A model generated the notes under the pieces. It had not been told where the DNA came from, searched no databases, and saw only the letters and a list, made by a program, of their open reading frames with translations. Below are positions 36,001-47,169 of a stretch of DNA of 64,000 nucleotides, piece after piece (the first letter of the stretch is position 1; every line of letters starts with the position of its first letter). The stretch is from Sindora glabra (taxonomy: Eukaryota > Streptophyta > Magnoliopsida > Fabales > Fabaceae). Both the position numbers and the translations under genes were made by a program. The stretch covers positions 55,518,876-55,582,875 of the forward strand of contig CM035231.1 in the NCBI GenBank assembly GCA_020226215.1. Reading direction: 5' to 3'.

Positions 36001-39000
36001 TCCTTTTTTCCCTTTGTTATTTACATTGGTTGTGGATGTGCTTAGTAGAATGTTTCAATGAGGTATGAAAAGGGGGTGTACAAGAGGTTTGTTTGTTGCG
36101 CATGAACCAATGGAAGTCTCTCACTTGCAATTTACAGACTACACAATCTTGTTTCTACCTAAAGATAAGGATAATTTTCTTGATGTTCTTTCTTTGCTTC
36201 AAATTTTTGAGAGTGACTCTGGGCTACAGATTAACCTCGGCAAAAGTGGTTTGGCAGGTTTTAATGTTGAGAACCATTTTCTAGATGATTTGGCTAGTAC
36301 GGTAGGTTGTGCTATTTTGGAATGGCCTTTGTCTTATTTGGGTGCTCCCTGGGTGGAAATCCTAATTCAATTGCATTTTAGTATCCAATTATTAGGAAGA
36401 CCTCATTTGAATCTTATTTGTCGAGCATTCTTTCTAATATCTTTTATTATTCAAAATTCCAGTAGGACTGACCAATAATACAGGGAGAATCATCCTAGAT
36501 ATTTATGGTGTGGTTGTCATGGTAATAGAAAATATCACTTCATTAATTGGGGGATAGGTTGCAAGCTTAGAGAAGAAAATGGTTTGGTTCTTAGATATTT
36601 GGTCTCGAGACACATTGCTTTGGTGAGCAAATGGTTGTAGAATTTTTCATTGAAGCCTGACTCCTAATGATACCAAGCGATAAGAGTAGGTATGGTCTGC
36701 ACCTTAATGGTTGGGAAATTCATTTCACATATTTATTCTTCTTTCTTTCCTCTACTTAGATGTAACGTGGGAGATGGATCTCATTCCCTATTTTGGGATG
36801 ATTCACGGTTGGAAGAGATTCCCTTTTTGGATTGGCTTCCATGTCTTCATAGTTTATCCACTGTCTATAATGGTGTCATTTCTTCCTTTGTTCAACGAGA
36901 AGTTTCTAATGTCTCCTGAAACTTTCCCTTTTTAAGGAATTTAAACAATGGGAAGCTTCTGAATTGCTTGTCTTGATGAATTTACTAGATTCCTTCAACT
37001 TTTCTTCTCTTCTAGAGTCCAGGTACACTTCAAGTGCATAGGCCTCATAAGGCATATCTATGCGTGATGTGTTACCGGAATTCAGAGACCAACAATTATC
37101 AATTTTTGCATTGTGATATGGTTTGAGAGCTTTGGACCGAATTATTTTCCTTTTTCAATATCAAATTTGGGTTGTTTTTTATCTATAGATTTTAGGAGTC
37201 CTAGGGGGAATAAGGATAAGAAGGCTCTTTGGAATTGTACTTGTTTATCTAATGCATTTGGTTGGAAAGGAATGCTAGAATATTTAGAAACCAGGCTTAA
37301 TCGAATATTCTTTTATGGGATAGAATTTTGTTTGCTGCTTCTATTTAGTTAATGGTTTTCTTTGGGGTTAAGCTTGTTTAATTTGCATAGAAATTGGGAA
37401 GCAATTTTGTATTAATTTTTGAAGATTCCTTGGCCTCCACTTTTTATAATCTTTCTTCTTTCTATAAACTCTTCTTTTTCTATTTAAAAAAAAAAAAAAC
37501 TTTCCTATATCTTGTTAGTAACTTTCTTGAGTTTAGGAAGGTTATTTCTTATTTTTGGAGAATTACCATCTATCTTCAAAAGTAACTGAAGACTTCGCTT
37601 AATTAGCATGTTCTTCACCCAAAGAAATATGTAATTGCGTATTGAATAATGCTACTAATTGTCTCTAACATTCAATCTTCTGTCACTCTCTCTTATGTTA
37701 CCATTGTAGTTTTATTCTGATTCTACTGATGTGGAAAATGGAAGTGAGGGAAGAGTGAGTTTTGAGGAGAGCTAGTAACATTACTCTTGCGTTTCAGATA
37801 CCATTAAGGTTTAGGAAATATCTGAATGAAAAACATGATTAATAAAATATAATAATTTTCTTGAGGTCATGTGGTAGCTTTTCTAAAACTTCGAAGTATT
37901 TTCCCCGAACCTAGATGGTAACTAATAGAGCATTTGTTCTTTTTCGTCCCTCCCTATCTTCACACACTTCTTGTGTAACAGACAATGAGTATTTGAAGCT
38001 TGGAAAATAAGCTTCCCTTTCACTTATCATGCTTTGGCGCCCCTAACTTCTGTTTTCTCTTCAACTTCTCCATGTTTTTATTATATCTACCAGCACATGA
38101 TTTGACTTTGAGCAATGGAAAAACTTTGGCACTGACAGAAAAATAATGACGGCTAAAGAAAATTTGTGAGAAGATGCATAAAATAATAATAGTAAAAAAT
38201 AAACAGCCTCATAGTTAGGGCTAGAGAGTGAACTTCCACTTCAAAAGAGGAGGAGCACTAATATTGTAAAAAGAAACATAAAATAGAGAAAAAAGAGTCA
38301 TCAATTTTTCCTGGCATGCATGGGCGTGTGAAGGCATTGTTTTATTTTGGCCTACAAAGGCAGCATCCCTCTTGGAATTAAGCCATAGATGCAATCACCA
38401 AGTAAGGAAGTGTAATTAACTCGTGGCAGTTAGACTTTAATAGTGTGGATAGAAGAGATCATAACGTTCTTCCAACATAAAGTGATATCTATAGTATACT
38501 TTATGAGCTTCGGTGAATTTATTTGTACAATTAACAAATTTCATTGTTAAAATTATTAATTGTTACGCTCACATTTTGTATTATATTATGTCACTCATAA
38601 TATAATCCATCCAAATGACCTGAATGAAAAGTTTGCGGGCCATTAAAAAATGGTGTGTGCAACATGTCTCATATTGTTTTAGGATTTGATTTATATTTGA
38701 TTCTTTAGCAGTGAAAAACAGTTTAATAAAAACTTTAGGGTCATATTCTTATTTACTCGGTGTAAAAAACCTAATGAAGGCGAATAAACATGTTCAGAAC
38801 AGGACAGAGACTAACCTGCATTTCATATACATGCAGCCAGTAGATTTCTCAACGTAGTACATGCAAGATGGGCACCTCCTCCAGTGTTTGTCCTTTGCGA
38901 GATTCATCAGCATAATATCTTCCTTCTCTCTCTCATCCTTATTCAGCTTCTGAAACTCTGCACACCCCATTCCGCTATGCCAAGCAACCTTACACTGCGC

Positions 39001-39717
39001 ACAGAACAATCTCCGACAATTCGGACACTCTGATTCCTTGACAACCTCTTTCCCATCATCAATCAACAGTGCAGAACAGTCCTTAAATGGACAATAGAAC
39101 TTCTCAGCGCCGAGAATTACAACCTCACACAACGCATCACTCCACCTATCAAACACTTGAGGAGGAAGAATTGTACGGCAATTTAGAAGCTCTAACAGTG
39201 CACTGCATTCAGATGCGGGGCACCGAATGTTGATGATATTTTCTTGCAGCTTTGACGACACATACATAGCCATACATTCGGTACAATAAGAGTGAGAGCA
39301 ACCAGTGATTCTGAATGCTTCCTTTGTCCTCTTCGTCTCAGTGCAAATTTCACAAACAAATGGTGGGTCAATACTTGAAGACTCCCCTTTTTCATAGCTG
39401 GAACTGGAAGCGCCATATTCGAAGAAAGCTCGCGATATTCCCCGTCTTCTTGAATGGGTATTTTTAGGCATGCAAGTCAGAATTTTTACCTCGTCATCGC
39501 CGTCATCGGTGTCAGAAAGGTCTATTGATGTTTCAAATTTTGGACTGGCCTTTCTTTTACCCAGAGAAGCCATGATCGCAAGGTGGAGGTCTCTTTCATC
39601 TGCGTACTGCTCAACCCGGATTGCATTCGATTTGTTTGTGCCACTTTGCGAGATGGGAGTTAAGCAAAATGCTTCAACGTCCACAATTTCGACTGGAGAT
39701 GACAGCTTTTCCTCCAT
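33091..39717 (-). CDS. RING-between-RING E3 ubiquitin ligase with a 5.6-kb transposon-laden intron
   Basis: Exon 1 (39717-38816) encodes 300 codons plus two bases; exon 2 (33169-33091) completes the frame, giving 326 aa. The donor TGCAG|GTTAG and acceptor ATAG|GTGCGG are canonical. ATG at 39,717 is the first ATG in the frame. RING1 spans C122-C171 (CEICTE to CPASEC), IBR C209-C252 (FYCPFKDC, CPNC, FCAQC), and RING2/Rcat begins C282-P-S-C285. C295 in STGC aligns with the catalytic cysteine that takes ubiquitin from E2 in this family. Exon 2 supplies CGTAFCYNCG and the final Cys/His cluster. There is no RNase H-like N-terminal domain as in some plant RBRs; residues 1-115 are acidic/Ser-rich and probably disordered. 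The class resembles plant RSL1/RNF144-like RBRs. Substrate unknown. The intron (33,170-38,815) contains LINE, RTE and MITE insertions. Confidence 0.85.
33385..33425 (-). repeat. Short RTE-type LINE 3' tail fragment
   Basis: On the minus strand this reads AAGATAAGGCTTGTTGTTAT and continues with TTG/TTA units. It is the same terminus as the tandem RTE tails at 34,794-35,205 but on the opposite strand and only about 40 bp long, as expected from extreme 5' truncation. It lies inside the RBR intron near the acceptor. Confidence 0.55.
33440..33870. mobile_element. MITE-like repeat, copy A (inside RBR intron)
   Basis: About 430 bp aligns with 47,170-47,617. Shared blocks include AATAATAAAAATGATCAAAA/AATAATAAAAATCATCAAAA, TTTAAATTTTATCA, ATGCAAAAATATCA/ATACAAAAATATCA and the end CCATCCAACT. 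The interior is very AT-rich without coding potential. The family's terminal motif resembles AGTTTGGTAT in copy B. The superfamily is uncertain. Confidence 0.65.
34380..35234. mobile_element. Probable decayed hAT-like MITE interrupted by RTE tails
   Basis: The right end, read on the minus strand, starts TAGGGGTATAAATGAGTTAA, a typical plant hAT terminus. The interior to the left (34,440-34,790) has the AATAGGCC, TTAGGCTTAA and AGGCCTTATC words also found in the MITE at 21,313-22,069. The matching left terminus was not found, so the left limit is a guess. The RTE tail copies at 34,794-35,205 sit inside it. Confidence 0.4.
34794..35205 (+). repeat. Two tandem copies of an RTE-type LINE 3' end
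   Basis: Two copies with a period of about 207 bp share GAAATTAGAAAGGATAAGAC, TTGTGAAAAGATGTAAAGGA, GATTTCTTGATAAATAACAT and GCGTTGTGTGAT, and end in GATAAGG(T/C)TTTGTTGTTG plus a short TTG/TTA tail. The upstream part of each copy still translates to the last codons of plant RTE ORFs (RRKL/KKIS-like region, then DRV-x-W-R-C-V-I-Y). The copies differ at only a few positions, so tandem duplication came after insertion. Confidence 0.7.
35236..37499 (+). mobile_element. 5'-truncated, decayed L1-type LINE in the RBR intron (antisense)
   Basis: The translation follows plant L1 ORF2 from the linker before the reverse transcriptase onwards: SIFSALIPKKDQSLKVKDFK then PISLNTTVYKIITKVLS (35,580-35,695), SSSQSAFVVGRQI, then PFFPLLFTLVVDVLSRMFQ (about 36,000-36,058). 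The frame 36,065-36,478 covers the VSHLQFTDYTILF motif; the catalytic F-A-D-D box reads F-T-D-Y, so the second aspartate is lost. The zf-RVT region lies near 37,000-37,330 with many stops. An A-rich run at 37,486-37,499 may be the poly(A) tail. The N-terminal endonuclease is absent, as in 5'-truncated LINE copies. It lies antisense to the RBR gene. Confidence 0.88.
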
Positions 39718-40604
39718 TGTTGCCACGATTTCCTTGATCTTGATGGTTTTTTTTTACACTGACTCAAAGCATATGGAATAGGAATGATCGTTAAAACATC
39801 GGGGAATGGATAGCGCTTCAAAGTTCTGAAGTTTGAAAATTGAATCGGGTCACTTGCTCTGCTCGCTCGGTTTTGAGAATCGAGATCAAGCCAATCTCTT
39901 CGGATTGTAAGAGAATGATTGATTCCGAAGTTACGAGCATAAGCCCTGCTGCGTACAAGCGGGGTCTTGATAAAAGTAATGATTTTAATTTTTAATCGGA
40001 TGATATTTATAGGATTCAAAAATCAGATATGATATATTTAAAAATTATTAAATTAAATTTATTTAATTATAATTATTTATTGTTTTAATTAATATAATTT
40101 AGTAATTGTTACAACTCTCATATCACGGCAAATTTTTAAAATTCAAAATACATAAATTTTCCCTTTTAATTAAGTACCGATGTATTGATTGTTAAATTGA
40201 TTTGACATCACTCAATAATTAATATATCTAAGAAAATTTGATATTAAATATTTTTATGGAGAAAAAATCTAGTAATATATTAATTATTCTTTTTTAAAAA
40301 AGAGTAATGTTATATCATCTGATGGATTGTGCCAAAAAAATGTTTCAAACAAATATTAAATAAATGACAGGTGGATCATTTTTTTTTTTCTGAATTATTT
40401 CGTCTCTTGTTTGTTGGGACATAAAGTATTTTCCTAAAAAGTTGATGTTAAGAATTTTTATTGTGAGAGAATAATCATTATTAAAAAATTTTAACATTGG
40501 AACATTGATTCCTTATCAAAAAAATCAATTATTCTGCATATCAAATTTAAAATCAGGTTACACATTTAAATTTACATTAAAATATAAAAACCCCTTGTAA
40601 TTAT
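39718..40604 (-). promoter_or_regulatory. Probable 5' leader and promoter of the RBR gene
   Basis: From 39,718 to about 39,965 the sequence is less AT-rich than the DNA beyond it, consistent with a leader and proximal promoter reading on the minus strand. The frame at 39,660-40,019 overlaps it but shows no domain and is considered chance. Beyond 40,020 the sequence is AT-rich up to the foldback element. No specific cis-element is claimed. Confidence 0.45.
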
Positions 40605-41141
40605 CTCATATGTGAAAAAGGCCCTAATTTTTAAAAGTGTGCAATAAACTACCCTAAAATATATATATGGAGGGAGAGTAACTAACCCTCTAACATTAAG
40701 TTTCTATCTAAATTTTAATGGTTATGCACATCTACATTGAAATATTTAATTTAATTAATCAATATTTTAGATCACTATTTCTACTATTTTAATAAATTAT
40801 TTCCTAATATGTACTATAAATTTTGATCATAATTTTCTCCCATATTCTCTTTAACCCAAAGTAGTGGTTTTTTAATATATATATATATTGACCATAATTT
40901 CAAAAAAAAATATTTAATAAAGCTAATAATTTATATAAATAATTTGATGTTTATTATATTAAAATTATTGGACAATAATTATTAGTCAACTTTATGAGAA
41001 ACTTTGATCCGTCAATAATTATTGCATATTAGACAAAGTACTCCTTTGTTTCGCATAACTATGAATATTTTCTATTTTTTAATTTTTAATTATTAATTAT
41101 TTCCAAAAATAATAAATTATGATATACATAGAGATAATTTA

Positions 41142-41193
<52 letters not shown>

Positions 41194-42184
41194 CTGTTCC
41201 TATCTAATTAGACTAATTTTTTTAATAATTTTGAATTAATACTTATATTTATTTTTCTTATTTCAATTGGACAAGTTTTTATCATTTTTCTATCAAGTTT
41301 TTTTTAACAATGAACAATGTACAATACACGAATTTTTATATTTATTATTTTTTGTATCTTTCAAGTTGCAACTACATATATATATTTTATATATAATAGA
41401 AATATAAAAATATACTATCACATTGATAGAAATTACAACAATTTTTTAGTATTTTTCAAAAAAATAATAAATATAAAAAACGTAGAAGGAGAGGAAATTC
41501 TACATTATTGAAAATATTTAATAAAAATGATAAAAAAATATGTTCAATTAAAATAAGAAAAATAATATAAATATTAAATTAAAAATTATTAAACAATTAG
41601 TCCAATTAAATAAAAAATAAAATTGAGAAATATAGAGATGAGTTATGATATATATTTAATTTAATATATATATTATAACTTATCTCTATATTTATCATAA
41701 TTTATTCTTTTACAAAGAAATTAACAATGAAAAAGTAAAAAAATAAAAAATATTCATAGTTATATGAAATAAAAGATCATTTTTTCAAATATACAATAAT
41801 CATTGATGGATCAAAGCTTCTCACAAATTAATAATTAATAATTAATAATTAATGGCTAATGATTTTGAAATAATAAATACCAAATTACTTATATAAATTA
41901 TTAGCCTTATTAAGTATTTTTTTTTGAAATTATGGTTAATGTTTGTGTTAAAAAATCATTACTTTGTGTCAAAGAGAATTGGGGAGAATTATGGTTAGTA
42001 ACTTAGTATTTATAGCACATATTAGGAATGAATTTATTGAAATTGTAAAGATAGAAATATAAAATATTAAATAATTAAATATTTGTGTGCATAACCATTA
42101 AAATTTAGATAGAATCTTAGTGGTATAAAATTAATTATTCCATATATATATATATATAGTTTAGGGGGATTTTTCACTCATGAG
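40605..42184. mobile_element. Foldback element with inverted arms of about 600-700 bp
   Basis: The left arm (about 40,605-41,300) is matched in reverse complement by the right arm (about 41,515-42,184), leaving a loop of about 215 bp. Corresponding blocks are TCTATCTAAATTTTAATGGT then TATGCACA at 40,705-40,735 and 42,090-42,120; CCTAATATGT near 40,804 and its complement near 42,020; the block ACCATAATTTCAAAAAAAAA; GCTAATAATTTATATAA; TTTGATCC-TCAAT; and ATAACTATGAATATTTT. Similarity is high but imperfect. A TA microsatellite has expanded in the left arm (41,148-41,191). No coding sequence is present. It could belong to a Mutator-like or foldback class; the superfamily is unresolved. Confidence 0.85.
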
Positions 42185-43301
42185 GGTGTAAAGAGCTTTT
42201 TGGTGAGTTTTTAGTTAATTTGATAGTGTTTAATTGTTTGATCGAGTCAATAAGCTAATTTAACTATCTGATAAATAGTTTATTCAATTAGCTGATTGGC
42301 CCTCAATCAACTAATTTGAAAAAGCTAGTAAACCTAGCTTTTTCAATTAACTTGTTGATAATAGGCTTATAAAAATATAAAATTATCCTTAAATAATATA
42401 CGTATTTTCACTTATATCCTCACTAAAAAAAATTAAATAAATTTATTAAATAATTATTATTAATTTCTATAAATCATTTATGAAATATAATAATTTATTT
42501 TTCAAAAAATATAATAACTTAATAAATATAATAAATATTTAATTATATTTTAGATTTATCATATTTTTAAGGAAGTATGACTTTAAAAATTATTTTAAAA
42601 TAAATTATCATTTTTCTTAAAAATAAATTATTATATTTCTTAAACATAAATCATATAATAAATCTAAAATATTATTAAAATAAAAAAAATTTAAATAAAT
42701 CATAAAATATATACTTGTCCTTATATGTTATTTTGCATATAAACAGTTAATAGAAAATAATTAATTTTATCAAATATTTTTATTTAAACAGGTAATATTA
42801 TCAGTTAATACAATTAATTATCAACTAACAACTAATTGAATTAATTAATTATCAAATAAGGCTTATGTACAAGGGATTCGTTATATTTTAACCTTAAATT
42901 GATTACTCATAAATTATTAATATTTAATTATTTCATCAGTATAATTAAATTATGAACCAATGTTTTAAATAACTTCTTGTATGCTATTGGAAAAAAAGTT
43001 TTGTTATTGCATTTCATTTAAAAAAAATTGATTGTTTTCCACCCATAATAAATTTAGATTAGTTGGCTTTGAACTAATATTTTTGCATTTTTAAGTTAGC
43101 ACCATAGTTGCCCTTCTTTAAAAAAAAAAAAACCAAAGTTTTAAATCATATCATATTATAAATATATTTACATAGATATCCATGAAATCCTTTTAATTTA
43201 TGTGTTATCTTGACTAAATTTGACTCAATTTTTTTTATTGTAAATAACAAGTGATAAATATCAATAAGTAATAATTTTATGTTGATTTTTTTAAGCCATA
43301 T

Positions 43302-43382
<81 letters not shown>

Positions 43383-43917
43383 TGTGTGTATTTTTATATA
43401 AAAAATAAGGAAGAAAATCATGTTGATTAAATCTTATATTTAATGGTTAACGTTAAATTACACTTGAAAATTACACAATCACTTGTATTATTTTTATTCT
43501 CTTCGTTTATTTTCGTGATGTTTTTATTTTATTTCATAACAAGACAAATAACTATACATGGAGGCGATATTTCTAATTCTATTCAATATTATTGCATGTA
43601 CTTTCTTGGTAAATCAAATCATCCTCTTAAATTTTAATGTCCATTGCACTACGGAATTAGTTGCTTCTTCAATGTAAGTGAACATTAATTTGTAATCAAG
43701 AAAAAATGAAAGATTTTTAAAATTATTAATTTGTTAATGAAATTGTGATGATAAATTTACCATTTGAACAATAATTATGATTAAAATTAAATATTTTGAT
43801 AGAAAATACTCTTTTTACTAATGCTAAAACCTCACGCTTTTTTACATAATAAGAAATAATTTTTTTTGTTGTAGTGCGAAGAGAACATCTTCCATTGAGA
43901 CAAGAGAAAACTAAAAT
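42185..43917. other. AT-rich spacer with hairpin and TA microsatellite, no gene seen
   Basis: Contains a perfect 13-bp inverted repeat (TTGAAAAAGCTAG, 5-nt loop) at 42,316-42,346 inside repetitive GATAATTAG/CAATTAG-rich sequence that may be a MITE, and a (TA)n run at 43,305-43,378. The frame at 43,146-43,421 is just the Tyr-Ile translation of that microsatellite. Confidence 0.6.
43305..43378. repeat. (AT)n microsatellite, about 37 units
   Basis: An uninterrupted AT dinucleotide run of about 74 bp, followed by a short TG run (TGTGTGTGT). Confidence 0.96.
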
Positions 43918-45287
43918 TTATAGAAGTTTGAATATAAACCTTAAATTAACAATGGCATTACTCAAATACTCCTTGCATTTAGAAGAAACATGGGCATTAA
44001 GAGGCTTAATGAAGCTTTTTCCGCAGCTGTAACAAAACGCATGTTTACACCTGCCGTTTATCAAAAACATAACATTAATTACAAACAAGAAAATAAAAAT
44101 AAACCAAAGAGAAGCGCATGATATTTATTGTTGTGGATGTAACTAAGGGCAAATTATGAAATCAAACTAGATATATATGACAAGGGTTCAATTGATAGTG
44201 GCTTAAGAGTTGAGGCCCTTGATAACATCAATCAATAATTTTTTTTTGCCAGAGTATGATTTTCTTCGATCCAGTCATACATTTGGAAGTATTTATTATA
44301 TTTAGAAAATTTATAATGAATATAAAGATAAAAGAGGTTAACAAATAACTTGGATTTATTTTTTTCTCTATTTTTCCTCATAACCTTGAAAAATTCAAGA
44401 GTTAAACCCATAGAAGTATATAATTTGTAAAATTGACATCAGATAATCAAAACTTAAATTGTAGAGCTTAAATGGAGATAACGATAAGATTTTGATTTTA
44501 TGAGATTAATTATAATTTAATCTCTAACTTTTTATATCTTAGCTTTTAAAAGTTGCCAAAGATAATCTCACTAAAGTAATTGAGATATATATTACATATA
44601 AATAAGAGAAAAATAAAGGTTTTAATAATTGTAATTTGACTAAATTTATAATTTTATTTTACATTTTTAATTTATCTCATTAAATCCTAAAGTTTAATTA
44701 AATTGTAATTAACAAATTCATGTTAAATCTAACAATGAAATCTTGTACGTTAATTAAATTTTTTATACTGACATTTTGGTTAGTCATTAAGATCCATTTA
44801 ATATTTAAAACATATTTAATTCTAATGAGGAAATTATCAATTTTGAAACATTACCTTTGTGGAGCAAGAGGGTAAACCGAGTACATGATTTTAGGAAAAA
44901 AATTATATGTGGGAGGATAATTTTGATGGAATAAATATATTTATTTTTATGATTAAATAAAAATAAAATATCAACATATAAAATTTTACCACGTGTAAGA
45001 TGACACATAAACCCATTAGTTGGGTTTAGCACTAGTTGTAAGAGAGAAGATAATTACAAATTATTTAAAATTTTAGGACTTAATTAACAATTCGAAACTA
45101 CAAGAAAGAAATAATTAAGTTGTAAAACCTCTGTCCTCCCATACAAATAAAGATCAGTGTGGATCTTAACCTAGAATGTTGGAGGGCCAAGGTTTTTTTA
45201 TAAGGACTGAAGAACTTATGTAAAAAATAAAAAAATAAAAAAAACTTACATAATAATTACATATCCTTAAAAATTTTATTGAACTAA

Positions 45288-45353
<66 letters not shown>

Positions 45354-45782
45354 TCGAAGGTTCATCATTCATAAATCATAAGAATAATATTTAACTAATA
45401 AAAATATTTGGTTCGGTTTTGGCCCAAGTTGATTATATAAATTTATTTTTATTTATATAAATATAAATATATATTATAAAATAATTATTTTTAAGATAAA
45501 ATGTTTAACTTAATATAATTAAATATTATATTTATATTTAAATTAAATAAATTCAAATATCTTTTTCAAAATTGAATCTTAAAACTTGTATAATTTTAGA
45601 ATAATCCTATGTATACTTTTCTTCTTTCACTTCCTTCTCACTCTTTTCTTCCAAGAAAGAAAGCTTACTTTTTTTAAATATGAAAAAGAGAATGAAAACA
45701 TTACTCATAATTTTGATGAAATTAGTTCGGGTAAAAATTTTTAAAAAGTAAATGGCCGGGTTCAGATTCATTGTCCTTAATG

Positions 45783-45814
<32 letters not shown>

Positions 45815-46688
45815 ATTCAATATAAACATCTCTAATTACATTAGAACTTTTTATAATTTTATTTTACAACATTGATTTTTTAGCACATTTGGCCGCAGTT
45901 TTGTTGGACATAATCGTGAAACCAAAGGAGATAGGGATCGAACTAACCTGCACATTATAAAATCGCATCCGTATTCCTTTTATACGTACCATTTGCCGCT
46001 TCCACTCCTTCCTTTCCGCCAGATCCAACATCAAATCATCGTTACTGTGCTTCATCTTCTGATACTTTTCGCAGCTCAGTTCCCTATGCCATGGAGCATT
46101 GCAATTCACACAGACATTTCTCTTACAGTGACGACAAAACGACTGGGCGATGGCACTTCCGCAATCATTCACCGCCAAAGCCGAGCAATCCTGGAAGGGG
46201 CAGTAAAACCTAACCCTCTCAGAAATCTGCGATTCACACAGAGCTTTCTCCCACCAGATCTAGACATTCTTCGGCAGAATCGAATTGCAATAATGAGGAT
46301 CCAGAATGCCCGGGCAATCGGATTCTGGGCAGAGAATTTCTATTACGTTTTCTTGGAGTTTGGATATTATGTATCTGATTACTCACTGCTTGCAGTAAAA
46401 GTGAGAGCAGCCTCCGAAGTTGAAGGAGTCGTATAGAGGCCTGCATTCGACGCAGATTTCGCAGGTGAAGGTTGGGAGGCCAATGTTCAGTGTTTCTGGA
46501 ACTTGAAATGATGAATTGTTGGCTTCGAAGAACGCTTTGTCGATCGATTCATCAACGGAGAAAGGCAGATTTTTGGATGATGAATCTGCAGGCTTTGGAA
46601 GCTTTTTCTTGGTTTTGATTTTGGGGGCGCAGAGCTTGCCGAACTTGTTGCCCATATTAGTTGTATGATCTGCTTCTTCTTTCTTCAT
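43918..46688 (-). pseudogene. Tandem RBR E3 ligase pseudogene
   Basis: It has the same two-exon plan as the neighbouring RBR gene. Exon 1 is 46688-45948 and starts MKKEEADHTTNMGNKF. RING1 begins CEICVECRPLYDSFNFGGCS but a TGA at 46,385-46,383 replaces an expected cysteine after FYCKQ. The frame reopens with SKLQENVIEILCPESDCPG, meets TAG at 46,262-46,260, then runs through an intact IBR (FYCPFQDC; CRHCKRNVCVNCNAPWH). RING2 has lost its first CxxC by an apparent 11-nt deletion and carries TAA at 45,982-45,980. The donor TGCAG|GTTAG is identical to that of the functional gene. Exon 2 (44050-43918, acceptor GGCAG|G) still encodes CKHAFCYSCGKSF and ends in TAA. The order and matching junctions indicate a gene duplicate and not a processed copy. 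Confidence 0.88.
45292..45353. repeat. (TC)n-(TA)n compound microsatellite in the pseudogene intron
   Basis: About 37 bp of TC repeats passes directly into about 25 bp of TA repeats, inside the intron 44,051-45,947. Confidence 0.95.
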
Positions 46689-47169
46689 TTCTGATCAACT
46701 AGTGATGGCAGTGAGTTGTGTGGAATTGGTACTTATAATTCATGTTGAGTGAAACCCTAATTAACCATGTAAGGATTGTGTGTGTGCCTGTGGAAATAAT
46801 ATTTACAGATGGATTTTTTAAGACTCAGCTGAGAGTATTTTGATAGATTCAACCATTTATAGATAAATATATCACTTATTTTATTTATTTTATAGAATGT
46901 GTATACTGATGCAAATTAAGAATATGGCTCCTTTTAATCTCTAATATTGCGTGTGGAATGATGGAATAAAATGTGAATAAGAATGATAATTTTATAGTTT
47001 GGTGTTTGATATGGTAAAGAATGAAATAAATATTTTAATCCAATGTTATATTTGCTACATCAAATATTTGGTACATCAAATAACATAAGAATGAAATAAG
47101 GAAGAAGTAGTTAATTGATAATAATATCTTTATTATGAAAATAAAAAATATTTTATTAAATAATTTAAT
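46689..47169. other. Upstream flank of the RBR pseudogene
   Basis: About 480 bp with no coding signal, probably remains of the original promoter, plus MITE-like sequence from about 47,000 on (AGTTTGGTGTTTGATATGG). Confidence 0.4.

Noticed and set aside
39470..39781. 103-codon plus-strand frame
   Set aside because: Complement of RBR exon 1; a shadow.
39660..40019. 119-codon minus-strand frame overlapping the RBR start
   Set aside because: Different frame from the RBR coding sequence, no domain, and located in its leader/promoter.
43146..43421. 91-codon frame on the minus strand
   Set aside because: Its core is the Tyr-Ile translation of the AT microsatellite at 43,305-43,378; no other support.
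45993..46436. 147-codon plus-strand frame
   Set aside because: It is antisense to the RBR pseudogene exon, and the minus strand carries the recognisable zinc-binding domains.
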